NCBI GenBank assembly: GCA_032191485.1
Contig: JAVDOI010000020.1
Span: 722,501-786,500, forward strand
Length of the DNA stretch: 64,000 bases
DNA from: Leptoclinus maculatus
Taxonomy: Eukaryota > Chordata > Actinopteri > Perciformes > Stichaeidae
Direction of reading: 5' to 3'
Positions 36,830 through 47,249 of the stretch are shown here, in pieces. Both the position numbers and the translations under genes were made by a program. The notes under the pieces were generated by a model. It was given only the letters and a program-made list of their open reading frames with translations. It had not been told where the DNA came from and searched no databases. Every line of letters starts with the position of its first letter. The stretch's first letter is position 1.

Positions 36830-36924
36830 CTCTGGCTGACAGCTTCTTGGTATTGATGAGTTTAGCAGCGTATTCCTGCCCCGTGGAAATCTTCATGCAG
36901 CGCCTCACCACGGAGAAAGCCCCC
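36830..36924 (-). CDS. camk2d: CaMKII delta-type kinase, exon 2 (95 nt)
   Basis: Minus strand, acceptor CTTCTGTAG at the right edge (AG at 36926-36925) and donor GTGAGT at the left (36829-36824). It completes Lys21 and encodes GAFSVVRRCMKISTGQEYAA, then KLINTKKLSAR. That covers the glycine-rich ATP loop and the ATP-binding Lys42 of the kinase N-lobe. The 95-nt length and both phases match CaMKII exon 2 in vertebrates. MKISTGQEY is closest to the delta paralogue (mammalian MKIPTGQEY), unlike alpha (VKVLAGQEY) or beta (VKLCTGHEY). Leu43 replaces the usual Ile of AAKII. The next exon lies outside the window or was not recognised. Teleosts usually have two delta genes (camk2d1/camk2d2), and I cannot say which this is. 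Confidence 0.93.
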
Positions 36925-38931
36925 CTACAGAAGAGTGGGAGTCAGTCAGTACACTGTGATCTCTTGGATTAGAAGACATTGTCAGACTCTTGGTCGTTGT
37001 TGTTTTAATGTACAGATCACCAGCTGAGCTGTGTAATGGTCTGCCTCCTCACACTGTATTACAGATGTGTGCAACCTGCAGCAACCTCACTGTCCAATGA
37101 CCTACACGACTAACCTGAAGACTTCCTAAACCTACCTGAACACCTGTTTACCTGTGTAAACATGTCTAGTGCGGACGTGCACCTTTCAGCTGTGTTGACA
37201 TGAGAAACACATTTCTGGTAGTTTGGACCGTGCCGGTGTGTCACTGAGGAATGAAACGTGTACAAACACAGCGCTGATTCCTGAGAGCGACACAGCTGAT
37301 TCCTTCTGATGACACCACACCAGACTCCCGCCTCAGCTCTGCGTGTCTCTACTGGCTCGTCGCCAGAGGTACATACCTGTTACAGCATGGTTCAACATTA
37401 TTGATAAATCAGGATATATTCTGCATGCATTCTGAACCACTCAGCAGCGTGGGCTTTGTTTCAATTAAAAACGTTTCCAATTAGAAGTCTACACAAGACA
37501 AGCTTCCTCCACAACACACTGATGGGCGTTAACGAGCAGCGACAACCGACTCAAAAAGTAACCAGGTAACGTACAGGACCAGGTAACGTTAGGACCAGGT
37601 AACGTTAGGACCAGGTAACATTAGGACCAGGTAACATTAGGACCAGGTAACGTTAGGACCAGGTAACATTAGGACCAGGTAACGTGGGACCAGGTAACGT
37701 ACGGGACCAGGTAACGTACGGGACCAGGTAACGTTAGGACCAGGTAACGTTAGGACCAGGTAACATTAGGACCAGGTAACATTAGGACCAGGTAACGTTA
37801 GGACCAGGTAACATTAGGACCAGGTAACATTAGGACCAGGTAACGTGGGACCAGGTAACGTACGGGACCAGGTAACGTACGGGACCAGGTAACGTTAGGA
37901 CCAGGTAACGTTAGGACCAGGTAACATTAGGACCAGGTAACATTAGGACCAGGTAACGTGGGACCAGGTAACGTGGGACCAGGTAACGTACGGAACCAGG
38001 TAACGTACGGGACCAGGTAACATTAGGACCAGGTAACATTAGGACCAGGTAATGTTAGGACCAGGTAACATTGGGACCAGGTAACATTAGGACCAGGTAA
38101 CGTTGGGACCAGGTAACGTACGGGACCAGGTAACGTGGGACCAGGTAACGTACGGGACCAGGTAACGTACGGGACCAGGTAACGTACGGGACCAGGTAAC
38201 GTACGGGACCAACGTGGGACCAGGTAACGTTAGGACCAGGTAACGTACGGGACCAGGTAACGTACGGGACCAGGTAACGTACGGGACCAGGTAACGTACG
38301 GGACCAGGTAACGTACAGGACCAGGTAACGTACAGGACCAGGTAACGTGGGACCAGGTAACGTACGGGACCAGGTAACGTACGGGACCAGGTAACGTACG
38401 GGACCAGGTAACGTACGGGACCAACGTGGGACCAGGTAACGTTAGGACCAGGTAACGTTGGGACCAGGTAACGTGGGGACCAGGTAACGTGGGGACCAGG
38501 TAACGTGGGGACCAGGTAACGTGGGACCAGGTAACGTGGGGACCAGGTAACGTGGGGACCAGGTAACGTGGGGACCAGGTAACGTGGGACCAGGTAACGT
38601 GGGGACCAGGTAACGTGGGGACCAGGTAACGTGGGGACCAGGTAACGTGGGGACCAGGTAACATTAGGACCAGGTAACATTAGGACCAGGTAACGTGGGG
38701 ACCAGGTAACATTAGGACCAGGTAACGTGGGGACCAGGTAACATTAGGACCAGGTAACATTAGGACCAGGTAACATTAGGACCAGGTAACATTAGGACCA
38801 GGTAACATTAGGACCAGGTAACATTAGGACCAGGTAATGTTAGAGGTTAGGCTGAATCCAAACACGGACAGTGTAGGGTAACGACGCTCCACCAAGATGA
38901 AGGACTAAAAAGTGAAATGAAGAGGACTTAC
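36925..38931 (-). other. camk2d intron 1
   Basis: About 2.0 kb between two coding exons with canonical GT (38931-38930) and AG (36926-36925) ends. Roughly two thirds is a minisatellite (37561-38842). The remaining 36927-37560 holds no recognisable element. Confidence 0.85.
37561..38842. repeat. 15-17-bp minisatellite in camk2d intron 1, about 1.28 kb
   Basis: Roughly eighty tandem units of the type GGACCAGGTAACGTTA with variant ends: AACATTA, AACGTACGG, AACGTGG and rarely AATGTTA. Variants come in blocks (a GTACGG-rich centre, a GTGGG-rich stretch 38460-38660, ATTA-rich flanks), so the array grew by local duplications. It opens long frames of repeated LPGPHVTWS type that are not genes. It ends about 90 nt from the exon 1 donor. 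Confidence 0.97.
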
Positions 38932-38993
38932 TTGCCCAGCTCCTCGTACAGCTGGTACTCGTCGGTAAACCTGGTGCAGGTCGTTGTAGCCAT
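38932..38993 (-). CDS. camk2d: CaMKII delta-type kinase, exon 1 (coding start)
   Basis: Ca2+/calmodulin-dependent protein kinase II, delta type: a cytosolic Ser/Thr kinase subunit that assembles into dodecamers and acts in neuronal and cardiac Ca2+ signalling. The minus-strand ATG at 38993-38991 has a good Kozak context (A at -3, G at +4). The exon encodes MATTTCTRFTDEYQLYEELG and two bases of Lys21, then donor GTAAGT (38931-38926). Phase and sequence join exactly to exon 2 at 36924, giving the glycine-rich loop GKGAFSVV. The start is one residue shorter than mammalian delta (MASTTTCTRF), and TDEYQLYEEL fits delta or gamma better than alpha (TEEYQLFEEL). Only about 52 of roughly 500 residues are in this window, so the gene is partial. 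Confidence 0.93.
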
Positions 38994-39240
38994 GATAAAG
39001 TGAGCGGAGACCAACTTGGGAAACTGAATGCCTGAGTCGCTTTAACTCCACAAATCCTTTTCCCCTCCGGCGTCCAAAGTAAAAGCTTCTAAAGTAAAAG
39101 CAAACGTCGGATTATTTCGGTAAAGCTCGTGACCGCGGTAAAGCTCGGCTCCTCCCGACTCCTGTTCTCAGATCCCGGTTCCTCTGGAGCTGACAGGGAC
39201 GTCGCGACCTGCTGTTGTGTTTCAACACTGATTAGTTGAC
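38994..39240 (-). promoter_or_regulatory. camk2d 5' UTR and probable promoter
   Basis: More GC- and CpG-rich than the flanks (GCTCGTGACCGCGGTAAAGC, GACGTCGCGACC). It lies directly upstream of the start codon and has no obvious TATA box, as expected for a CpG-type vertebrate promoter. A direct duplication AAAGTAAAAGCTTCT / AAAGTAAAAGC lies at 39077-39102. The transcription start cannot be placed from sequence alone. Confidence 0.5.
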
Positions 39241-39885
39241 CGCAGTCAAGTTAGACTTCATATACAACATCTGTTATCCGGTGGTGTAATTTCAAAATAA
39301 ACCCCCGATTATCACGTTTCAATTGTCTCGCTCTAAATGTTTGTCTTTGGGAAAAAAGTAACGGAAAACCTGACGGAAAATAGACAGTGATTGTTTTTCG
39401 GTCATTTTAAACTCAATTTAGATTTGATGAGCTTTAATATGCTAGTTCCTCCCATTAAAGCTTAATTAGTTTGTATCGTCTGTTTGTGTTTTTGTAAAGC
39501 ACAATGTAAAGCCTGCCATCAAGTACACCATGTGTCCATTAAAAATAAATGTTTGATCATTCTGAGTTGCTGATCAGGCAGGCACTATTGTTAACAACAA
39601 TACACAAAGTCAAAAACATTCAAGAAAATGCATGCGCTCTATATTTCTAACCATATATATATATTTTTTTTTAAACCAGTCGAGGTATAACATATTGAAA
39701 AGCATTTAAAGAAGAATACTGTATAATAAATAAGATGACGAAATTATAGTAAAAATGTTGAAACCCCTTTATTAATTAATTGAACTTGCACAGCATAGAT
39801 TATATTATTTATATTTCATTCAATTCGATTTTTCATCTTGTTATTTATGTCGTAGTTGGTCGCTGAATGGCAAACTTTAATCCAT
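39241..39885. other. Intergenic AT-rich sequence
   Basis: Upstream of camk2d. No gene or clear repeat. Confidence 0.4.
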
Positions 39886-39889
39886 TACT

Positions 39890-40102
39890 TTATTTTGTCG
39901 GTAACATAACATAATATCCGTTTTTTTCTTGGTATGCTGTGTCTAGCTTGATAATGAGGATTTTCGTCTCGGTGCTTCCTTGTTGAAAATGCTGCACAGG
40001 AGCTCCATCTCCAGGCAGCAGGCTGACCTGGAATCTGTGTGGAATCAGATCTGTCAATGAAAAGCACGTGACACCTCTAGAACCCCACAGACACACACAC
40101 AC
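39890..40102 (-). other. Possible exon-like ORF, unrecognised
   Basis: A minus-strand frame ends FQVSLLPGDGAPVQHFQQGS, then TETKILIIKLDTAYQEKNGY and a stop near 39890. The last 47 codons have a natural amino-acid mix and codon use, and they begin just after CCACACAG, a possible splice acceptor (near 40034). No family is recognised, and no partner exons were found upstream on the same strand. It could be a gene fragment, a transposon piece or chance. Confidence 0.2.
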
Positions 40103-40734
40103 ACTGCTATTTTAGTTTGAATTGATGTGATCCACGTGATACAGTTAAGAGTATCTAATTGACTAGGTGACTCTAGTTTTGTTTGTTTTCCTGCAGAAAT
40201 TACCGTGAAAACTAACAATCTTCAGACGGTAAATTTAAACTATAATGTTTGTACCCAGAAAGCATCAAAGCGCTCTCTCCTCTGATCCTCTGGTCTCTCC
40301 TTCTCTGCAGCAGCTTCATTGATTGTGAGTTTCTTTTTAGCTTTAGCTTTGTTTGAGTTTTTTTTTTATTTACTGGAGGTCCACATTGTCTCGACAAATT
40401 GGATTTAAGAAGCACTATAACACAAACTGTCTGATCAGAATGACATGTAGAATGAAGTAATTATGGAGAGAAGTCCATACTACACTCTCATTGGAACACA
40501 CCCTTGAGTCTGTTTTAGAGCGGCTCACAGCTAAAGAATCAATGAATTGTAGGACAGCTACAGAAAGATCTTGAAAACAAAACAAAATAGTATGAAATCT
40601 TTGAAATGTATTATATCATATTCAATAAACACTGATATACTAACTGTGATTTCCGATAGATTTCAGAGGTGCTACACATGTTGGTTTAATCTGTGTCTGT
40701 GGTTTAGACTGCACAGCTGCCATCAAAGCGCTGT

Positions 40735-40763
40735 TAGCAGAGGATGGTTTCAAACCGTTGACC
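40735..40763 (-). pseudogene. 3' fragment of an initiator tRNA-Met-like sequence
   Basis: Minus strand reads GGTCAACGGTTTGAAACCAT CCTCTGCTA. About 25 of 29 positions agree with the T arm and 3' acceptor strand of vertebrate initiator tRNA-Met as I remember it (ending GAAACCATCCTCTGCTA). The 5' half is missing, so it is a relic or part of a tRNA-derived repeat. Confidence 0.5.
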
Positions 40764-40790
40764 TTTTGACCTCTCGACCCTGCTGTCAAT

Positions 40791-40843
40791 CACCTCAGAT
40801 GGGAATTGAACCCACAGTGCCTTATCCATTGGGCCACTGGGGC
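40791..40843 (-). pseudogene. tRNA-Arg-like pseudogene with the anticodon arm deleted
   Basis: Minus strand begins GCCCCAGTGGCCCAATGGAT AAGGCA and ends CTGTGGGTTCAATTCCCATC TGAGGTG. This matches tRNA-Arg (CCU type) in the acceptor 5' strand, D arm/A box, T arm/B box (GGGTTCAATTCCC, complement of 40801-40813) and acceptor 3' strand. The roughly 20 nt that would hold the anticodon arm are absent. The length is 53 nt instead of about 73. Confidence 0.7.
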
Positions 40844-42458
40844 AGGATCTACTGTTAGTCATCCCATGAACATGCTGCAGTAACTGGTGTGTACAGTATG
40901 CGTTTGGGACACATCAGCTGTGTCTGTGGACGAAGTATTCAGATCCCTTACTTTAGTGAAGGGACTATATGACTACAGCTCTTACCGGTCCATTCTGTGA
41001 GAGCTATAGTCTGTTTTTTAGATATTGGCTAAATCTTCAAACTGACCAGCCACAACTGAACTAACTTCTCCATCCTCTTGTTGTTTCCATGCTCAGCTCA
41101 TGACACCTTCACTTTAACCGGAGTTTTGGAATGTACACACTCAGATGGAGACCTCGAAGGCAACACACTTATATATTGAGTCAGACGGTCAACGGTTGAG
41201 CTTTTCGTTTGTAATGTCCTTTGGCAAACACACTGAAGCCGTTTCATTGAGGGGAAACTACTTTTAAAAGTACAATTTCAAAAAGAAACCCTCGAGAAAT
41301 CCAAAATGTTCCCATTCCAGAAGCGGTTAGAAAATGTCAGAAGAGCCTAATCAGGTTCACCTCGCACACCTACTGTTAAGTGGATCCCCACTAATCCCCA
41401 TTCACCCTATAATCTGGTCTCATCCAGCAGTGAGGAAGTGGTGCTGTGAAACACACCACCGGCTACTTCCTGTCCACTGGGAGTCCTGGATTGTGTTCTG
41501 ACGTCATCATTAGTTGTCCGTTAGAGAGATGGCTCTCTGCTCATTGTAGCATTCCAACGAGGAACTGTCTATATATGTATCTCTGCCTCAGCACCATGAT
41601 GATGAACTACTTATAGAAGAGCATGGACTCTCCTGTCCTCTGCTGCCCTCTAGAGACATCCACAGATACTCAGCTCCATGTTTCCTAATCTGAAACGCTG
41701 AGCCCCCTTCCTCCCATATGAACACATGTTGAGTTAGAACTGTCTACGCTGTGAGGAGAGACAGATACTTCTACAGATGCAGAGAGTTCTAGACTAAGAA
41801 CACATCAAGCACCTGCTCCAGGGCCCCACGGCATCATGGGTCCTGAAGGCTTTGATTAATCGATTGCCAATTAGTTTAGAAATCTGCATACTTATGCATT
41901 ATAAACCATATTATCTATATGTCAAATTCTAGATGATGCATATTCCTGTAGCCAATAGGGGCCCACAGCTCATGTTTGTCCCCGGGCCCTTGTAGTGGGT
42001 TCATCCCTGTAGCGCTAACCTTTTCTTATTTCTGTCTGTACTGAGCAGGAGAATACTTATTTATTTACATCTCAGTTATATTTACAGTATTCTCAGAATT
42101 TATTTTACAAAAGGGGTTAAAGATGGAAATCTTTTGGATTTACTTTATGTTTGTGTAAAACAAGCTAAATGCGCCCTGCCTCTGATATGAGGTATTGAAT
42201 ATGATGATCTGTGGTTCATTGTAAAGAAAAGCAACTGTTGAGGACATCAGAAGTCTAAAGCAGCCATTCTCCACCTTTGGGCCTCAGAACGCCATCGTGT
42301 ACTGCCAAATGGTGAGATTACATTTGTAAATTTGTAAAACTAGTCATTTTTAATATCTAAATGTGCTCAAGAGTTAAATATAAATAAATAAATAAAAAGT
42401 TCTGTAAACAAAGCATCGTTTCAATGATCTGTTACATTTAAATATCACCAGGCCAACT
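40844..42458. other. Intergenic sequence, no gene
   Basis: Nothing recognised. The ORFs are short and scattered. Confidence 0.4.
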
Positions 42459-42523
42459 GACACAATATGACACAATATGACACAATATGACACAATATGA
42501 CACAATATGACACAATATGACCT
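42459..42523. repeat. 10-bp tandem repeat (ACACAATATG)n
   Basis: About six and a half near-perfect copies. Confidence 0.93.
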
Positions 42524-44938
42524 GAATAGATTAAATATGGATTCATAATGTCAGGCAGTGCTGGCTGAGGGGAGGCACCGATCTACAGTCCACTTTATGT
42601 TTTCTCCCACTCTTTTTGCCATATAATGATTTTTCTTTCTCATTCTTTTGGGAAGGTCGAGGATTTATTAAGAACTGGACTGCTCTTACACCGCAGCAGG
42701 AGGGCGCTGTTGGTCCAGTTCAGGTGAACTCAACTAGAGCTCTGGAGGTCAGACCATGGCAGATGAATAAAGGAGAGAACTGCTGGTGGAGGAAAATAAA
42801 AACACAATATTCCTTCTTGAGTAAAAGCAGAAATGACGGTCTCACTCCGATCACTGATGTGAGGCCATCAAGAGTCAGACAAGTGTCAACCTGAATATGT
42901 GGAGTCAGCATCCTTCAGAAGAAGAAGTGCTACACGGAGCATGTAGCAGGCTTTGGACTGGACCAAGCCTTAGTGACCTAAAGGACCAAATATTATCAAC
43001 CTTATTGTTGGAAATACTAGTTCAGCAAACAAAGCATTGCTAAATTCTTTCTATACTTTATGTTATAATTATAAGCAGCAATGCAAAGTCTACATGTAGT
43101 TCATGGGCTAAACATGCAAAACCACTGCAGGAAAAGATATCAATAAGATGAATGAAACATGAATTTAGAAAATCAAATGTTAGAATAAAAATGGGTTCAC
43201 TACAAAAAGTAATCTGATTGATCTCAAGTCATTTAGATTTGAACCTTTTCTTATTGCAACGTCTGTCTGTTGTCAGACACTCACTTGGTTTGAAACAGTC
43301 GTACTGCACTGGCAGACTTTCTCATTTTCTTTCTTTAAGACTTGATTTAGATACAAAACTTGATAAAATCATGATTTTTAGCAGTGTAGAACAACTTTAA
43401 AGGTGTGTCTGATCACTTTAAAACAGTCAGCAACACAATGCTGTGAGTCGTACACAGACAGCCCAAAGCCTTCAGTCCTGGTGGACCTAGCTTGGAAACA
43501 AAATCATTCTTTAAGGTTTTTTGTAAGAAATGACACATCAAAGAACAACATCATATGCAGAAGGATGAGGATGAACTTCTCCTCCCTCAGTTCACAGGTG
43601 CTCTCATATTCCTCCGTGTCATTGTATACACTGTGGAGTCCCATTCGTACTGTAACATACAGTACAGCGCTACATTCTTCCTCACTTAGTCTTGGCGTGA
43701 GCAGCAGACAGCATCTGGTGGAAGGGAGGTGGATGTGAAGACCAGAGGGAGCTGTTACTCCTCTCACACATACTGACGTTATACAACAGTTTGACACACA
43801 CGGGTTTGGAAAAGAAGAAAACACTTTATTTGAATATAATGTTTCGTCAGCTTATTAGTTGAGTTTCAACAATTCAACTGTTTCAGATTATCTATAATCA
43901 TAATGTGACAATTCATTAAATATTATATTCTCATAATAATATGGTGACAGATGTTTTTGGTTCCAGACTAATGACCAATAATTAGAAATAATATTATTAT
44001 TTTCCTTACTTTTGCCCATGTTATGATACCATTGCACAGATTGCTCTGTGAACCAACAGTTAGTCACACGATGTAGTGAGGGCTCATGTTGCCATGGCGA
44101 TGCTGTTTCCCAAGATCTCAGCAATAGAGTTGTGCAGGAATGAGTCCAAAACAAGTTAGACGTCTGAAATAAGGTCTGTGGTTTGCACAAGCTTAACGTT
44201 ATGGTCTACGACATACAATACATCAGTAAATACCCCCCACTCACAAATTTAGAACCTTTAGAGACGTCTAGAGCTGATTTTCTGCAATAATGCAAAATCC
44301 AAAGGACAAATCCCATTGATGATGGCCTATACAGACTGTCATCCCTGCAGCACTTAACTCTCTCAGTACCAATGTTATCATTTGGAATGACGGCCAAAAC
44401 TATAAAAAATAAGTTGTAGTCAACTGGAATTGTCCTATAGGTCAAAATGTGTTCATATTCATGCTGTAAAAATCCCATAATGTCCCCGAAGAAAATATTT
44501 TTAAGACAAAAAAATACTAGTTTTGGTCATATCCATCATTTCAGATCAGTTGAAGTATAATTTTGACTTACATCCATATTGGACAATTCACCACTTCACC
44601 ATTCACTTCCATTCCTAAATATCTCTCGTCTGGCAGCGTGGTCGGATTAGACTGAAAGCAAAGCTAGAAGCAACGTAATGGTGTTCTACGTCAATGGAAA
44701 GACACAACAGACAATTGGCTCTAGGTGCTGTGAACTGAGGCGAAGAGGTTTTGGTGAATGTGTGGTGAATAAACAAAGGAATCAAAGCTTTTCCACATGA
44801 ATAAAGCAATAAAGCAGTAAACCAACAGCATTGATGATGTCTCTCACATGCTCATATTTACTCACTTGTGTGGTGTCTGATAATAATGTTGAACAAATAT
44901 AATCAAATAGTACATACTGTAGAATCAATCAAATTGCA
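42524..44938. other. Intergenic sequence, no gene
   Basis: Short overlapping ORFs on both strands (for example 43403-43824) show no family signature. 44206-44478 shares a loose GGCCAAAA(C/T)-containing stretch with 35700-35760, possibly an old repeat. Confidence 0.35.

Positions 44939-45030
<92 letters not shown>
44939..45030. repeat. (AC)46 microsatellite
   Basis: 92 bp of uninterrupted AC/CA. Confidence 0.97.
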
Positions 45031-45032
<2 letters not shown>

Positions 45033-46299
45033 TCCACATTGGAACGATGATCCTGAGGCTGGAGTCAGTCCAGTATTGTCCAACCTTCCGTTGCTTCTGA
45101 TTCTCCTCACACACGCTGGCATGTGACAGGTGGAGAGGTTTAAAGTCCTGCAGCTGAAACACAACCAGTGATTCTTCTCCATTACTGGCAGTGAAGAAGA
45201 AGGAGGAGGTTTGGAGGACCTGCCAGCACAGCGAACAGCTGAGAGGTCTGCGTGACGCCACATAGGAGGAATCAGGAAGAGGACCTCCCTGCACTTACAG
45301 TGAGGATCTTTGGAGGGCTGCCATGTCGTTCCCCTCCTTCTTTTCCTCTTACTTCATTTTCACTGTTTTCCTTCCATTTTCTTCTTCTGCCTTTTTTGAG
45401 GTTCCCCAAATCATCCTTTTCTCAGTCTGATCTGAAATTACTATTATTTTGTTGTTGAAACTTGTTCATTACAACTTGGCCATCCTTTCTATCAGCGATA
45501 ATACATTCTACTCATTAATGAGTGCTGTAGTTATGATAATAAGTAGTATGTCAGGCTACATACAGATGTACAGACAGTTGTTCCCTCTCAGTATCTGCTG
45601 AGACGTGGGAACATGGTGACGGCGGTGAGCAGTCAGACTATCACACAGGTATGAGTTAGGGGTGGGAATCTTTGGGAATCAGTTATCGATACAAAATCAA
45701 TTCTCAATCCAATAAATACTGAAGAAATAGAAGTTTCAGAGAGTCAACCCATTCACTCCTGTGCTTAGTCCACTGAAATGCAAAATGAAACACAACTCAC
45801 AGTGAAGCTGAACGATCTTGATCCACTTCACTGTGGTGTTTGACAGATTATATATTTTTAAACTGCATTAACTTTATGTTACAGTCTTCTGCCTGTATGA
45901 CAAGTGCAATGTGTGATATCACACAAATGAAATGTATTAGCATATTCATAGATTATAGAACTTTCAATGAGGGCAAGAGTTCATTGCACTTTTCTGTAGA
46001 AAAAGTAAACTTAGACACAAACAAAGTGTGTTGTGTTTTAAAAGATGTCCATGGGATCTGTTTGCCCTGTGAAGCTCTTCATAAGAGATAACCACTGTAT
46101 AAATAAACCTGATTGGAACAGCTACAGAAGTGCATGTCTGAGTGTACTGTATATTGTTCTTTTTCCTGCACACATCTGCCTTGAGCTATGTGTGAGCTCC
46201 CCTGTGTGTTTCTTTCATTGAATAGTGTATTGAAAAAGCACTATAGCGTTTACGCATCGATCAATCATGCTCCGGTGACGTGACCCGCGGTTTAAAACC
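45031..46299. other. Intergenic sequence with one weak repeat
   Basis: 45658-45712 (TAGGGGTGGGAATCTTTGGG, then TATCGATACAAAATCAATTC) resembles the end of a common fish non-autonomous hAT. No gene. Confidence 0.35.
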
Positions 46300-47249
46300 G
46301 GGCTGAAGAGGAGGTGAAGGTCCAGCTGTGCTACATCAACTCCAACTGGATCTGACATGTGGGCCTCCACGTCCCCCCCGAGGCAGAGACACTGAGGATG
46401 GGGAGGGGTTCACTTACCCTTTGCTCTGCTGACCGGGCAGCTGATGCTATGAGGCTAAATTCAATCCAATATGACTGCTGTGGGTTTGGATGCCAAGTGG
46501 CACAGACACAGGGTAAAACAGTGCCTACTCACTCTATCCCCATGGAGGGAGAGTGCATATCTGGCAAACAGTGTCCCCATGGGCTTGGTTCCATTACGCC
46601 GGGAGATTGTCACAACAGATACTTGCCTCTCAAGGCGGGGTGCAGTGTGACAGAACAGGACTGCTTGGGGGCAGTTGTCTGCTCAAAGACCACCGCAGGG
46701 GCAGGTCAATGTTCTAGAGCTAGCGCTCAAACACTTCCTGCCATATTTGAAGGGAAAGCATGTGCTTGTCCGGTTGGACAAGACCTCTGCTGTGTTTTCA
46801 CATAAACCATCAAGGGGGCACCAGATCTGCAGAAGTTGCTACGGGGATCACCGTGCCCTTCTGACTTGGGCAGCCCCTCGCCTAACCAGCCTTCGGGAGA
46901 ACGGAACCAGGTTGTGGTTATCCTGTTCCATCACAAGCCTCCACCGGGAGAGTGGTGGCTGCATCCAGACGTGTTGTCGATCCACTGCCCCCACTGGGTC
47001 TCCCTGATGAAGAGGACCAGTCCTCTGGGTCAAGATGCCCTGGCTCACACGTGGCCAGAGGATCTTCTTTATGCCTTTCCACCATTCCCTCTGATCTTGC
47101 CAACGCTTGTCAGAGTTCTTCCCCGACAGGCGACAGGAGGGACTTCCTGTCACAACTAGAAGGTCGGATTTGGCATCCCAATCCCTGCCGCCTTCAACTA
47201 TGGGTCTGGCTGCGAGAGGGCCTGACCGGATGCTGAGTGGCCGCATAGA
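46300..47249 (+). pseudogene. DIRS-like retroelement: RNase H and following region, decayed
   Basis: Fragments in shifting frames: ELALKHFLPYLKGKHVLVRL DKTSAVF (about 46715-46800; an Asp followed by TSAVF as in the RNase H core of DIRS elements), then GWWLHPDVLSIHCPHW, SPLGQDALAHTWPEDLLYAF PPFPLILPTL (about 47010-47110) and a DRRDFLSQLEGRIWHPNPCR block. This order is typical of fish DIRS1-type pol proteins. Upstream reverse transcriptase motifs are not recognisable, so the 5' part is deleted. Frameshifts and stops make it inactive. Codon use and GC content are higher than in the surrounding sequence. Confidence 0.72.

Noticed and set aside
38087..38680. 197- and 144-codon ORFs with repeated LPGPHVTWS-type motif
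   Set aside because: Frames of the camk2d intron 1 minisatellite, lying antiparallel or in intron between two firm coding exons.
44206..44478. Gene shared between 44206-44478 and 35629-35811 (similar minus-strand peptides)
   Set aside because: The similarity is short and loose and better explained by an old dispersed repeat.
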